From Sulfuriroseicoccus oceanibius (GTDB lineage Bacteria; Verrucomicrobiota; Verrucomicrobiia; Verrucomicrobiales; SLCJ01): a stretch of DNA of 64,000 nucleotides. Position 1 is the stretch's first letter. Each line of letters opens with the position of its first letter. The notes under the pieces were generated by a model, which saw only the letters and a list, made by a program, of their open reading frames with translations, was not told where the DNA came from and did no database searches. The stretch is from the NCBI RefSeq assembly GCF_010681825.2, contig NZ_CP066776.1, positions 62,001-126,000 of the forward strand. The letters run 5' to 3'. Both the position numbers and the translations under genes were made by a program. Below, one piece after another: positions 37,186 through 44,310 of the stretch.

Positions 37186-37800
37186 CCACCTCCACACGCC
37201 CCAACGGAGGCTCGACGTCCCCGTCGACTCCTCCTCGGAGCGCAGCGACCACTTCCCCCAAAAAAATTATGCCGCCCTTGCAGGGCTCGTCATCCTTCAT
37301 CCGCCCCACCCACGGCTGCGCCGTGGGCTACGTTAGAGCGCACCTTCGGCGCTCCAATCAGCAGAGCCTCACACTACAGCCTCAGTCGGCGCCCTTCGTG
37401 CCAGCACGACACTCCGACGCCCCATGGAGGCTCGACGTCCCCGTCGACTCCTCCCCGGAGCGCAGCGACCACTTCCCCCCAAAAAATTATGCCGCCCTTG
37501 CAGGGCTCATCATCCCCCCTCCGCCCCACCCACGGCTGCGCCGTGGGCTACGTTAGGACGCACCTCCGGTGCTCCATCTCCGGCGCCTATAGCAGCAATC
37601 CTCCGTGCCAGCACGACACTCCGACGCGCCATGGAGGCTCGACGTCCCCGTCGACTCCTCCTCGGAGCGCAGCGACCACTTACCCCCCAAAAAAATTATG
37701 CCGCCCTTGCAGGGCTCGTCATCCTTCATCCGCCCCACCCACAGCTGCGCCGTGGGCTACGTTAGGACGCACCTCCGGTGCTCCATCTCCGGCGCTCCGT
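37186..37800. repeat. Three direct copies of a ~210-bp unit
   Basis: The string GGAGGCTCGACGTCCCCGTC starts at 37206, 37426 and 37633, a period of 220 then 207 bases. Each unit carries in order ACTCCTC(C/T)(C/T)CGGAGCGCAG, then AATTATGCCGCCCTTGCAGG, then CCCAC(G/A)GCTGCGCCGTGGGC, then CTACGTTA. Each has two small GC-rich hairpins (GCCCTTGCAGGGC; CCCACGGCTGCGCCGTGGG), nearly identical between copies. All frames through it are open in places because of the bias, but no family resemblance is seen. It fills most of the 926-base gap between rsmE and miaB. Confidence 0.92.
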
Positions 37801-37993
37801 CGGCGGCTCCTTATTCTCCATCAACCCACGCGCCGAAGGCGCACGCCAACGCAGCCCATGGCAACGCCATGGGATTCCGCATTCCTCACGCACGAGCCTC
37901 GTAGGGGCGGCATAACCCCACCGACTCAACAAACAAGGGAGGTTCCACCTTCGCGGAACCGCCCCTCTAAAACTCTAACCAACTAAAACCGGC

Positions 37994-38749
37994 TCAAAAC
38001 AACTCATGCCCGAGGACACTGAGCGAGTAGAGCGCTGCGGTTTCAGTTCGGAGGATGATCGGCCCGAGCGTCATTGGTCGGGCACCGGCAGCGATCGCGT
38101 TGTTCACCTCAGCCGGGGTGAAGTCACCCTCCGGCCCGATCAACACGAGCACACTCTTCGGCATCGCGCCGGAGTGCATTTCGAGGTAGTCGGCCAGCAA
38201 TGGCTTCAATGGCTGAGCCCCCGGCTGGAGCGACGCAATGATGATCAAATCAAACTCTTTCGCAGCTGCGGCCAGCGTTTCCTCCATCGAGGCCGGAGTG
38301 GCGACTTTTGGCAGGATGTTCTGCCCACTCTGCTTGCACGCCTCGATCGCGACGCGCTGCCACTTGTCGCGCTTCTTGTCGAGATCGCGCGCATCGACAC
38401 GCACCACGGCGCGGTCAGAAATGATCGGATACACCGCGGACACACCGAGCTCCGTGCCCTTTTGCACGATGAGCTCCATGTTCTTCCCTTTCGGCAATGC
38501 CTGGCCGAGCGCGACGCGGCACGCCAGAGGCACGGTACGGGTCACCGGCCCCGGCTCGAGCACCACGTCACGCTTGGTTACCTCGGTGATCGTTGCGGAT
38601 TGCTCTTCGCCTTCCCCGTTAAACAAAACCACCGATGAGCCGGCTGCCAAACGAAGCACCAGCGCGCAGTGGCGGGCTTCGTCCGGCGGCATCACCGGCG
38701 CTTCAGGGTTCCATTGTGCGGGCGGAATAAAGAATCGCGGTGTGGCCAT
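37994..38749 (-). CDS. rsmE: 16S rRNA (uracil(1498)-N(3))-methyltransferase
   Basis: SPOUT-class methyltransferase that methylates U1498 of 16S rRNA. The 251-residue product has the N-terminal PUA-like part (MATPRFFIPP, HCALVLRLAAGS, GQALPKGKNMELIVQKGTELGV) and the trefoil-knot SAM site (LVLIGPEGDFTPAEV, MTLGPIILRTETAALYSL). Length is normal. It lies 24 bases downstream of dnaJ on the same strand; dnaJ-rsmE linkage is common in bacteria. Confidence 0.95.
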   Translation of the reverse strand: MATPRFFIPPAQWNPEAPVMPPDEARHCALVLRLAAGSSVVLFNGEGEEQSATITEVTKRDVVLEPGPVTRTVPLACRVALGQALPKGKNMELIVQKGTELGVSAVYPIISDRAVVRVDARDLDKKRDKWQRVAIEACKQSGQNILPKVATPASMEETLAAAAKEFDLIIIASLQPGAQPLKPLLADYLEMHSGAMPKSVLVLIGPEGDFTPAEVNNAIAAGARPMTLGPIILRTETAALYSLSVLGHELF

Positions 38750-38773
38750 CGGTGGTGTTGGTTTCGTGATCTA

Positions 38774-39943
38774 TTAGTCAGCAGTGAAGAAGCGCTTGGC
38801 TTTCTCGAAGAAGCTCTCGTGCATTGGCGAGTTCTCCTCACCCATGGTTTCACCGAGCTGCTCGAGCAACTCCTTCTGCTTGGAATTGAGCTTGGTTGGG
38901 ACTTCGACGTCCACATTCACCAAAAGGTCGCCGCGACGTCCGCCGCTGCTGAGCACCGGCATCCCCTTGGAGCGCAGACGGAAGGTCGTTCCGCTCTGGG
39001 TTCCGGCTGGCACTTTGATACTCGCCACGCCCTGCAGGGTCGGCACTTTGATTTCGCCACCGAGCGCCGCTTTCGGGAAGCTCACCGGCACGTTGCAGTA
39101 CAAGTTGTCTCCCTCTCGCTCGAACACATCGTTGTCCTTCACGTGGATCACCACATAGAGGTCGCCGGCAGGGCCGCCGCGCATTCCCGCGTCGCCCTTG
39201 CCGCCGGAGCGGATGCGCACGCCAGTGTCGACACCTTCCGGAATGTTGATCTTCATACGCGAGGTCTTCTGCACGCGGCCATCGCCGTCGCACTTCGAGC
39301 ATGGGTTCTTGATCACGCCACCCGCGCCATGACAGGTCGGGCAGGTTTGCTGAACCTGGAAGAATCCACGGCTGGCCACCACGCGTCCGTGACCATTACA
39401 GGTCGAACAGGTGGACATCCCGCTGCTGTCGGAGCTCCCTTTCGAGCCGCAGCTGTCACAGCCAACGTACTTTTCAATCTCGAGCTCTTTCTCGCAGCCG
39501 GTCGCCGCTTCTTCGAGCGTGATCTCCAAATCATAGCGAAGATCGGACCCAGCCGAGCGTCCGGATGGGTCACGACGGCCACCGCCGCCTCCACCGCCAA
39601 ACATCTCTTCGAAGATCCCGCCACCTCCGCCACCTCCGAAGACCTGGCTAAAGATATCGAATGGATCATGGAACCCACCGCCACCGCGGGCAGCTCCACC
39701 CATTCCACCGGATTCAAACGCGGCGTGACCATAACGATCGTACGCGGCACGCTTGTTCTCGTCACTGAGCACCTCATAGGCGTGGCCCAGTTCCTTGAAC
39801 CGCTCCTCCGCTTCGGGATCGTCCGGGTTCTTGTCCGGATGATACTTCACCGCCATCTTGCGGTAAGCTTTTTTGATTTCAGCCTTGGTAGCTTCCTTGG
39901 AAACCCCAAGCACGTCGTAGTAATCGCGATCTTGAGTCATCAT
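38774..39943 (-). CDS. dnaJ: Chaperone protein DnaJ
   Basis: Hsp40 co-chaperone that delivers clients to DnaK and stimulates its ATPase. The 389-residue product has the J domain with HPD in [12 protein letters not shown], a long Gly/Phe-rich region (about residues 78-125), and the four zinc motifs [24 protein letters not shown] and CSKCDGDG. The C-terminal substrate domain follows ([29 protein letters not shown]). The start could equally be the second ATG (MTQDRDYY) at 39940. grpE lies ~100 bases upstream on the same strand; dnaK is not in the window. No CIRCE-like heat-shock operator was found upstream. Confidence 0.97.
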   Translation of the reverse strand: MMTQDRDYYDVLGVSKEATKAEIKKAYRKMAVKYHPDKNPDDPEAEERFKELGHAYEVLSDENKRAAYDRYGHAAFESGGMGGAARGGGGFHDPFDIFSQVFGGGGGGGIFEEMFGGGGGGGRRDPSGRSAGSDLRYDLEITLEEAATGCEKELEIEKYVGCDSCGSKGSSDSSGMSTCSTCNGHGRVVASRGFFQVQQTCPTCHGAGGVIKNPCSKCDGDGRVQKTSRMKINIPEGVDTGVRIRSGGKGDAGMRGGPAGDLYVVIHVKDNDVFEREGDNLYCNVPVSFPKAALGGEIKVPTLQGVASIKVPAGTQSGTTFRLRSKGMPVLSSGGRRGDLLVNVDVEVPTKLNSKQKELLEQLGETMGEENSPMHESFFEKAKRFFTAD

Positions 39944-40040
39944 CAGTTACGTCCTGGTTTGAGCGCTGGCTATCCACGCACCCAGATCCGGGAGGCTCTC
40001 GCTCCCGTGCATGATTTGATTCGTCGGACGGACCAGCAAA

Positions 40041-40655
40041 TTAGGCGTCCGCTTCCTCCTCTTTGGCGGCGCCGGTGGAAACCACCACGCTGGCAGCACG
40101 CAGCACGCGCGATCCCATCTTGAATCCGCGGCGCACCACTTTGATCACATGGCCTTCAGGCACCTCGTCCGAGGCCTCCTGACCCACGGCATCCTGCCAG
40201 TTCGGGTCGAACTCCTGCCCTTCCGCCTGGATCACCTCAACCCCTTGGTTGGTGAGGAAGTCATCCATCTGCTTCTTGACCATGCTCATGCCTAGAAACA
40301 CCTGCGAGTTCTCGGACTCGGCTTTGGCAGCCTGCAATCCAAACTCAAAGTTATCCAGCACCGGAAGCAATGTCTCCAACAGCGATGTGTTCGCGTACTG
40401 GATGGCCTCTTGCTTCTCACGCGCCATGCGCTTGCGGAAGTTCTCCAACTCCGCCACGCTGCGGGTGGCGATGTCGCGCCAGCGGGCGACCTCTTCCTCA
40501 GGTGTCGGCTCGGGGGCTGGCTCATCGGCCACGTCCTCATCCGCACCCTCGGTCACATCGGCCGCTTGGGTTTCCGCCGCAGCATCTGTCACTTCTACTT
40601 CCTCGTTTGCGACGTCATCCGCCACATTGTCTTCTACTTTGTCGTCGATACTCAT
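40041..40655 (-). CDS. grpE: Nucleotide exchange factor GrpE
   Basis: Releases ADP from DnaK. The 204-residue product has a very acidic N-terminal ~60 residues (many Glu, Asp and Ala). The long coiled-coil helix follows (RWRDIATRSVAELENFRKRM), then LPVLDNFEFGL and the C-terminal beta domain (GVEVIQAEGQEFDPNWQDAV, VIKVVRRGFKMGSRVLRAA). The ATG at 40655 (MSIDDKVEDN) is preferred; 24 further residues upstream are unrelated. It lies upstream of dnaJ and rsmE, forming a chaperone cluster. Confidence 0.95.
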   Translation of the reverse strand: MSIDDKVEDNVADDVANEEVEVTDAAAETQAADVTEGADEDVADEPAPEPTPEEEVARWRDIATRSVAELENFRKRMAREKQEAIQYANTSLLETLLPVLDNFEFGLQAAKAESENSQVFLGMSMVKKQMDDFLTNQGVEVIQAEGQEFDPNWQDAVGQEASDEVPEGHVIKVVRRGFKMGSRVLRAASVVVSTGAAKEEEADA

Positions 40656-40805
40656 CGGAAATCGTGGATTACGTTGATCTGCCGGGCGGGTCCGCTTGAC
40701 CCACCATGCATGTAATTGCCGCAACATATGCCCTCGATTTCCGCGTCGTGCAACCCCTCACCACCGGACACGGGCATGACCGCATCCGCCACAGCTCACT
40801 GAAAA

Positions 40806-41315
40806 TCAAGCATCGCCGCCGTTCTCAGCGCGCAAAAACTCAACCACGTCTTTAAACTTGGCGCGGTTCTCATCGCTGATTCCACTCAGCGTCTCATGCG
40901 CTTCGAGCACGTCGGACGACGTCGACTCCTGGCGCTCGGTGGCTGCCAGCAATTCATCGACCTGTCCCATCTCGGCACTGAACTTGCCACAACCACGCTC
41001 GACATCGAAAATCATGGTCAGCCCGAGGTTCTCAAGCAACTGGGCATTGCGCTCGTTGGCATTGACCACCGTCATCTTCGCGGCGTCTCCCTTTTCACGC
41101 AGCTTCAGCGCGATCCCAGTCAGCGTGCCCATGAAGGTGGAATCCATCATCGGACACTCCCCAAGGTCGATCACAAATTGCGTGCGCCCCGATTCTATCG
41201 TCTGGCTCGCAAACTGCTTTAGATCCGCCGCGTTCTGGAAGGTTCCCTTTCCAGCCACCCGCACCCAAAGGTACGGCGGCAACTCAGCAACAAGGATTGG
41301 TGATACGTTTTTCAT
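40806..41315 (-). CDS. STAS-domain protein, anti-sigma-factor antagonist type
   Basis: 169 residues. The first ~115 form a STAS domain (RVAGKGTFQNAADLKQFAS, FVIDLGECPMMDSTFMGTLTG) with the phospho-acceptor Ser59 at the position of the SpoIIAA serine, in MDST. A ~45-residue C-terminal extension (ISDENRAKFKDVVEFLRAE) is helical and not typical. By family it would bind and release a kinase/anti-sigma partner, but none is in the window. Upstream on the minus strand are TATAAT (41361-41366) and TTGACA (41376-41381). They are only 9 bases apart, too close for one sigma-70 promoter, so at most the TATAAT is functional. Confidence 0.83.
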   Translation of the reverse strand: MKNVSPILVAELPPYLWVRVAGKGTFQNAADLKQFASQTIESGRTQFVIDLGECPMMDSTFMGTLTGIALKLREKGDAAKMTVVNANERNAQLLENLGLTMIFDVERGCGKFSAEMGQVDELLAATERQESTSSDVLEAHETLSGISDENRAKFKDVVEFLRAENGGDA

Positions 41316-41397
41316 CGGTGTGAGCTATGGCAGCGACAGAACGATCCGCACTTGCCTTTGATTATACGCTCAGGATGTCAATTTGTATCCCTCTGGC

Positions 41398-41907
41398 TTA
41401 GTTCCAAAGGAACGAGCGCTCGGTCCCGATCACTTCGCCATTCTGACTCACGGTCGCACGCCACATCAAAACCCGACCATTCTCAAGGTACGGCTTGCCA
41501 GTGACCTGGAACTTGGTCGCCCCTTTCCCCTTATGGGCCGCCACCTCTTCGGTCAGCGTGTGCACATCGGTGTCCTTGCCGGCCTGGCGGTAGTCGAAGC
41601 TCACCGTCACCGGCGCGCTCTTGTCCTCAGTCTTCCAGTACACCGTGTAGTAGTGCCCGAGGCGCTCGCGGCATTCTTCATTGGTCACCGCGCCATGCAG
41701 ATACTTCTTGGCCTCGGTGGTTACCATACGGTCCTGCGACTGCACGCGGGTCGACGTATCTTTGAGGTGGTAATAGTCCACTTTCGAGATCGCAGAAGCT
41801 TCATCATTAGTAGCTGTCGACTGGCAGGACGCCATCATTGCCACACCGGCCACCGCCGCGCCGGAAACAACCAGCGCACGCACGCATCGCATTGGGGAAA
41901 ATTTCAT
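41398..41907 (-). CDS. Putative lipoprotein, unknown family
   Basis: 169 residues. The N-terminal signal ends in MMASC (lipidated Cys28), followed by a Thr/Asn/Ser linker and a folded domain of about 125 residues that reads as beta-rich (YYTVYWKTEDKSAPVTVSFDY, VLMWRATVSQNGEVIGTERSF). Its final residues (ERSFLWN) suggest a complete domain. Family not recognised. It lies between the STAS gene and the first PEP-CTERM gene on the same strand, with gaps of about 80 bases. Confidence 0.75.
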   Translation of the reverse strand: MKFSPMRCVRALVVSGAAVAGVAMMASCQSTATNDEASAISKVDYYHLKDTSTRVQSQDRMVTTEAKKYLHGAVTNEECRERLGHYYTVYWKTEDKSAPVTVSFDYRQAGKDTDVHTLTEEVAAHKGKGATKFQVTGKPYLENGRVLMWRATVSQNGEVIGTERSFLWN

Positions 41908-41987
41908 ACTCCGGCATCTAAAAAGCCCCCGCTCTCAAAGTCAATCCCGCGCCCACCCAAAAAGAACAAATCCATTACCCATCCCCT

Positions 41988-42680
41988 CTAACGGCGGCGA
42001 CGCAGCAGCAACACCCCACCGGCCAAGCCCATCAACACCGCACTCGACGGCTCGGGCACCGCGGCTTGCACATAAAAAACCAAATCCTGGTTACGGGCAG
42101 GTGTCGCATCGAATGGCAACCCTCCCACGTTTGATGTGTCCGAGATAAAGCCACCATCAATCCCACTCCCCTGACCATTCGCCCGCGCCACTTGAAATGA
42201 ATGAGTCGGGTCATCTGTCGTCCACCACAACTGGAACGCGTAGTCAGTGTCCTGATTGAGCGTGAACGGCGAGGAAAACGTAAAGCCATAGTACGAATTG
42301 TCCTCGAAGGTAAACCCGGAGACATCGTACTGCTCCCTCCTCACAGTTGCTCCAGCCGTGTTCAAATCCTTGTCCCACTCGCCGATCCACAAATCGAGGA
42401 AATGGGTTCCCGACACCGGAACATCTGTTCCACTCTCAACCAACAAATACAGCGTACTGACATTTTGATAATCCTGGGCGATCGACGTACTCTCAATTGT
42501 CTGCCCAACCCTTTGATATCGGTTACTCTGGGTCCGATCCACCGTGGCCACCGCTCCGGCCAATGGTTGCCCGATCACTACCCGCAGTGCAGGCTCATCA
42601 ACCGATCTGATGATCGATGCGGCACGCGCGTGCAAACACCCGAGAATCAAAAAAGCTCCAAACCACCCAAGCGTCTTCAT
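41988..42680 (-). CDS. PEP-CTERM surface protein, paralogue of next gene
   Basis: 230 residues: signal peptide (about 1-20, ending HARA), a single beta-rich domain that resembles choice-of-anchor R, and a C-terminal PEP-CTERM signal VPEPSSAVLMGLAGG... with a hydrophobic stretch and final RRRR. Exosortase would cut at this signal and export the protein; no exosortase is in the window. About half of its residues match the paralogue at 42737-43426 (for example YAFQLWWTTDDP and ARANGQG(S/A)GIDGGFI shared). The ATG at 42680 is set by the signal peptide; an upstream 18 residues are rejected. Confidence 0.85.
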   Translation of the reverse strand: MKTLGWFGAFLILGCLHARAASIIRSVDEPALRVVIGQPLAGAVATVDRTQSNRYQRVGQTIESTSIAQDYQNVSTLYLLVESGTDVPVSGTHFLDLWIGEWDKDLNTAGATVRREQYDVSGFTFEDNSYYGFTFSSPFTLNQDTDYAFQLWWTTDDPTHSFQVARANGQGSGIDGGFISDTSNVGGLPFDATPARNQDLVFYVQAAVPEPSSAVLMGLAGGVLLLRRRR

Positions 42681-42736
42681 AATGCCGGTGAGGCTACTCC
42701 GCCAACGCTTCATATGTCGAGCAATTCCCCCCACAC

Positions 42737-43426
42737 CTAACGGCGGCGGTTCATAACCAAAGCCAATGCCCCCATCCCCATCAACACCGCACTCGACGGC
42801 TCGGGCACCGACTGCACGTAAAAAACCAAATCCTGGTTCGGCGCAGGCACCGCATCAAAGGGAAAATCGGTGGCTGTCGATGTGTCGTAGATAAACCCAC
42901 CATCAATCCCCGCTCCCTGGCCATTGGCCCGCGCCAACTGAACCACGTGCGATGGATCATCCGTGGTCCACCACAACTGGAACGCATAGTCTTTGTTTTG
43001 ATCGAGGGAGAACGGATTGGTGAAGTTCAAGCCATAGAAAAAGCCATCCTCAAACGTCAGTCCGGAGACGTCGTACTGCTCTTGCACCAAGGTCGCACCG
43101 GCCGTGTTGTTCACGATATCCCATTCCCCCACCCACAACTCAACCACATGGGTGCCGCTCACTGGGATCACATTACCGGTCTGCACCTGCACATAGAGCG
43201 CTGAAATATTGACCTCGTCCCCATCAAGAGCCGTGCTCTCGATCGTCTGCCCCATTTTCCGGTAACGATTGGTCGTTGTCCGGTCGACAGATCCCACCGC
43301 ACCGCTCAAGGCCTGACCTAACACAATTTGCTCATCAGGAGCAGTGGCCGATCCAAAAATAGTTCCCGCCTGCACACCGCTAACCGCAACAACTAGAGCG
43401 AGTGCCAATAATACGGACATTTTCAT
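42737..43426 (-). CDS. PEP-CTERM surface protein, tandem paralogue
   Basis: 229 residues: signal peptide (about 1-20, ending VQAG), the same choice-of-anchor R-like domain as its neighbour, and PEP-CTERM VPEPSSAVLMGMGAL... ending NRRR. The two are a tandem duplication with a 56-base gap and head-to-tail order. Domain cores keep the same Gly/Asp/Trp pattern (DLVFYVQ, FPFDAVPAPNQ), so both are likely expressed surface or biofilm-matrix proteins. Role unknown. Confidence 0.87.
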   Translation of the reverse strand: MKMSVLLALALVVAVSGVQAGTIFGSATAPDEQIVLGQALSGAVGSVDRTTTNRYRKMGQTIESTALDGDEVNISALYVQVQTGNVIPVSGTHVVELWVGEWDIVNNTAGATLVQEQYDVSGLTFEDGFFYGLNFTNPFSLDQNKDYAFQLWWTTDDPSHVVQLARANGQGAGIDGGFIYDTSTATDFPFDAVPAPNQDLVFYVQSVPEPSSAVLMGMGALALVMNRRR

Positions 43427-43487
43427 AGTGCCGGAAACCCTACCGAATTTCCGTCACCTCTGTCGAGTCGGGATTGCTCCCAATCCG

Positions 43488-44201
43488 CTAGGCCATGATC
43501 CCGCCTGACATGCTGTGGAAACTCGACGGCGGATCCACTTTGAAATGCACCCGTTTGCCGGTGTGCGGGTGGTCAAACGCAAGCTTCCACGCATGCAACG
43601 CCATCCGCTTGCTAGATTTCGGAGCCACTCCGTATTTACCGTCGCCAAACACAGGCATCCCCGCATCCGCTAACTGCACGCGGATCTGGTTGCGAAAACC
43701 TGTCAGCATCTTCACCTCAAGCATCGTCCCCGAGTTCACTTTCTTCACCACATGCCACTTGGTGCGCGCCAGCGTCCCTTCCGCTGGGTTCGGCGTCACA
43801 TACACACGACGCGCTGAGTTCTCCGCCAAATAGGATTCGATCACACCCGACCACTCATCAACCTGGGCGTCAACAAACGCGAGATACGACTTGTCCGCAT
43901 CATCCCATTGCTTCTGCAACGCGGCTTTCACCTCCTCGCTCCGTGCGAAAACCATCACACCAGACACATCGCGGTCCAAGCGGTGCACCAAGTACACCCG
44001 CTCGCGCGATTTCGGGTTACCCCGCTTCACCCATTCCGCCAGCGACGCATAAGCCGTCACCCCGGCATCGCGTCCGGTCGTCATGCTGAGCAATCCCGCG
44101 GATTTGTTCACCACGATCACATCACGATCCTCGTACACCACTTCCAATCCCTGTGGTGGTCGGTCTTTCGGATGCGGGCGCTTCGGTTTCTTGTCAGCCA
44201 T
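43488..44201 (-). CDS. RluA-family pseudouridine synthase
   Basis: 237 residues. Isomerises uridine to pseudouridine in rRNA or tRNA. It has the family core YEDRDVIVVNKSAGLLSM, the catalytic motif VHRLDRDVSGVMVFA (Asp in HRLDRD), KSYLAFV, the TKWHVVKKV strand and GFRNQIRVQLADAG, then FGDGKYG. There is no S4 domain in front, and the lead is very short and basic. The target base cannot be told from sequence. The ATG at 44201 (MADKKPKRPHP) is chosen; a 13-residue hydrophobic lead upstream has no support. Confidence 0.9.
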   Translation of the reverse strand: MADKKPKRPHPKDRPPQGLEVVYEDRDVIVVNKSAGLLSMTTGRDAGVTAYASLAEWVKRGNPKSRERVYLVHRLDRDVSGVMVFARSEEVKAALQKQWDDADKSYLAFVDAQVDEWSGVIESYLAENSARRVYVTPNPAEGTLARTKWHVVKKVNSGTMLEVKMLTGFRNQIRVQLADAGMPVFGDGKYGVAPKSSKRMALHAWKLAFDHPHTGKRVHFKVDPPSSFHSMSGGIMA

Positions 44202-44252
44202 AGCCGGAGTATCGATCAAGATGAGCAGTGGCACAAACAAAGATCAGCGCGC

Positions 44253-44287
44253 CCCATAAGACCTATTGGACTCATAGATCTTATGGG
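44253..44287. repeat. Family D palindrome (CCCATAAGA / TCTTATGGG)
   Basis: Perfect 9-bp arms, CCCATAAGA (44253-44261) and TCTTATGGG (44279-44287), with a 17-base loop holding CCTATTGGACTCATAG. It lies between the rapA stop and the rluA-family start, without a T-run. Confidence 0.7.
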
Positions 44288-44310
44288 AGAGTAGCTGAAC
44301 TGCTACCAGC

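Noticed and set aside
37186-37800. CRISPR array
   Set aside because: Only three units of ~210 bases, nearly identical along most of their length, without short repeats alternating with unique spacers and without cas genes.
37081-37986. A 301-codon frame through the triplicate repeat, Pro- and Arg-rich
   Set aside because: The apparent coding potential comes from the repeats themselves; frames shift between units because the periods 220 and 207 are not both multiples of 3, and no family is recognised.
40656-40805. CIRCE heat-shock operator upstream of grpE
   Set aside because: I looked for TTAGCACTC with its inverted partner and found neither in this gap nor upstream of dnaJ.
41361-41381. 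Sigma-70 promoter TTGACA-TATAAT for the STAS gene
   Set aside because: The two hexamers are perfect but only 9 bases apart, too close for one promoter; at most the TATAAT is used.
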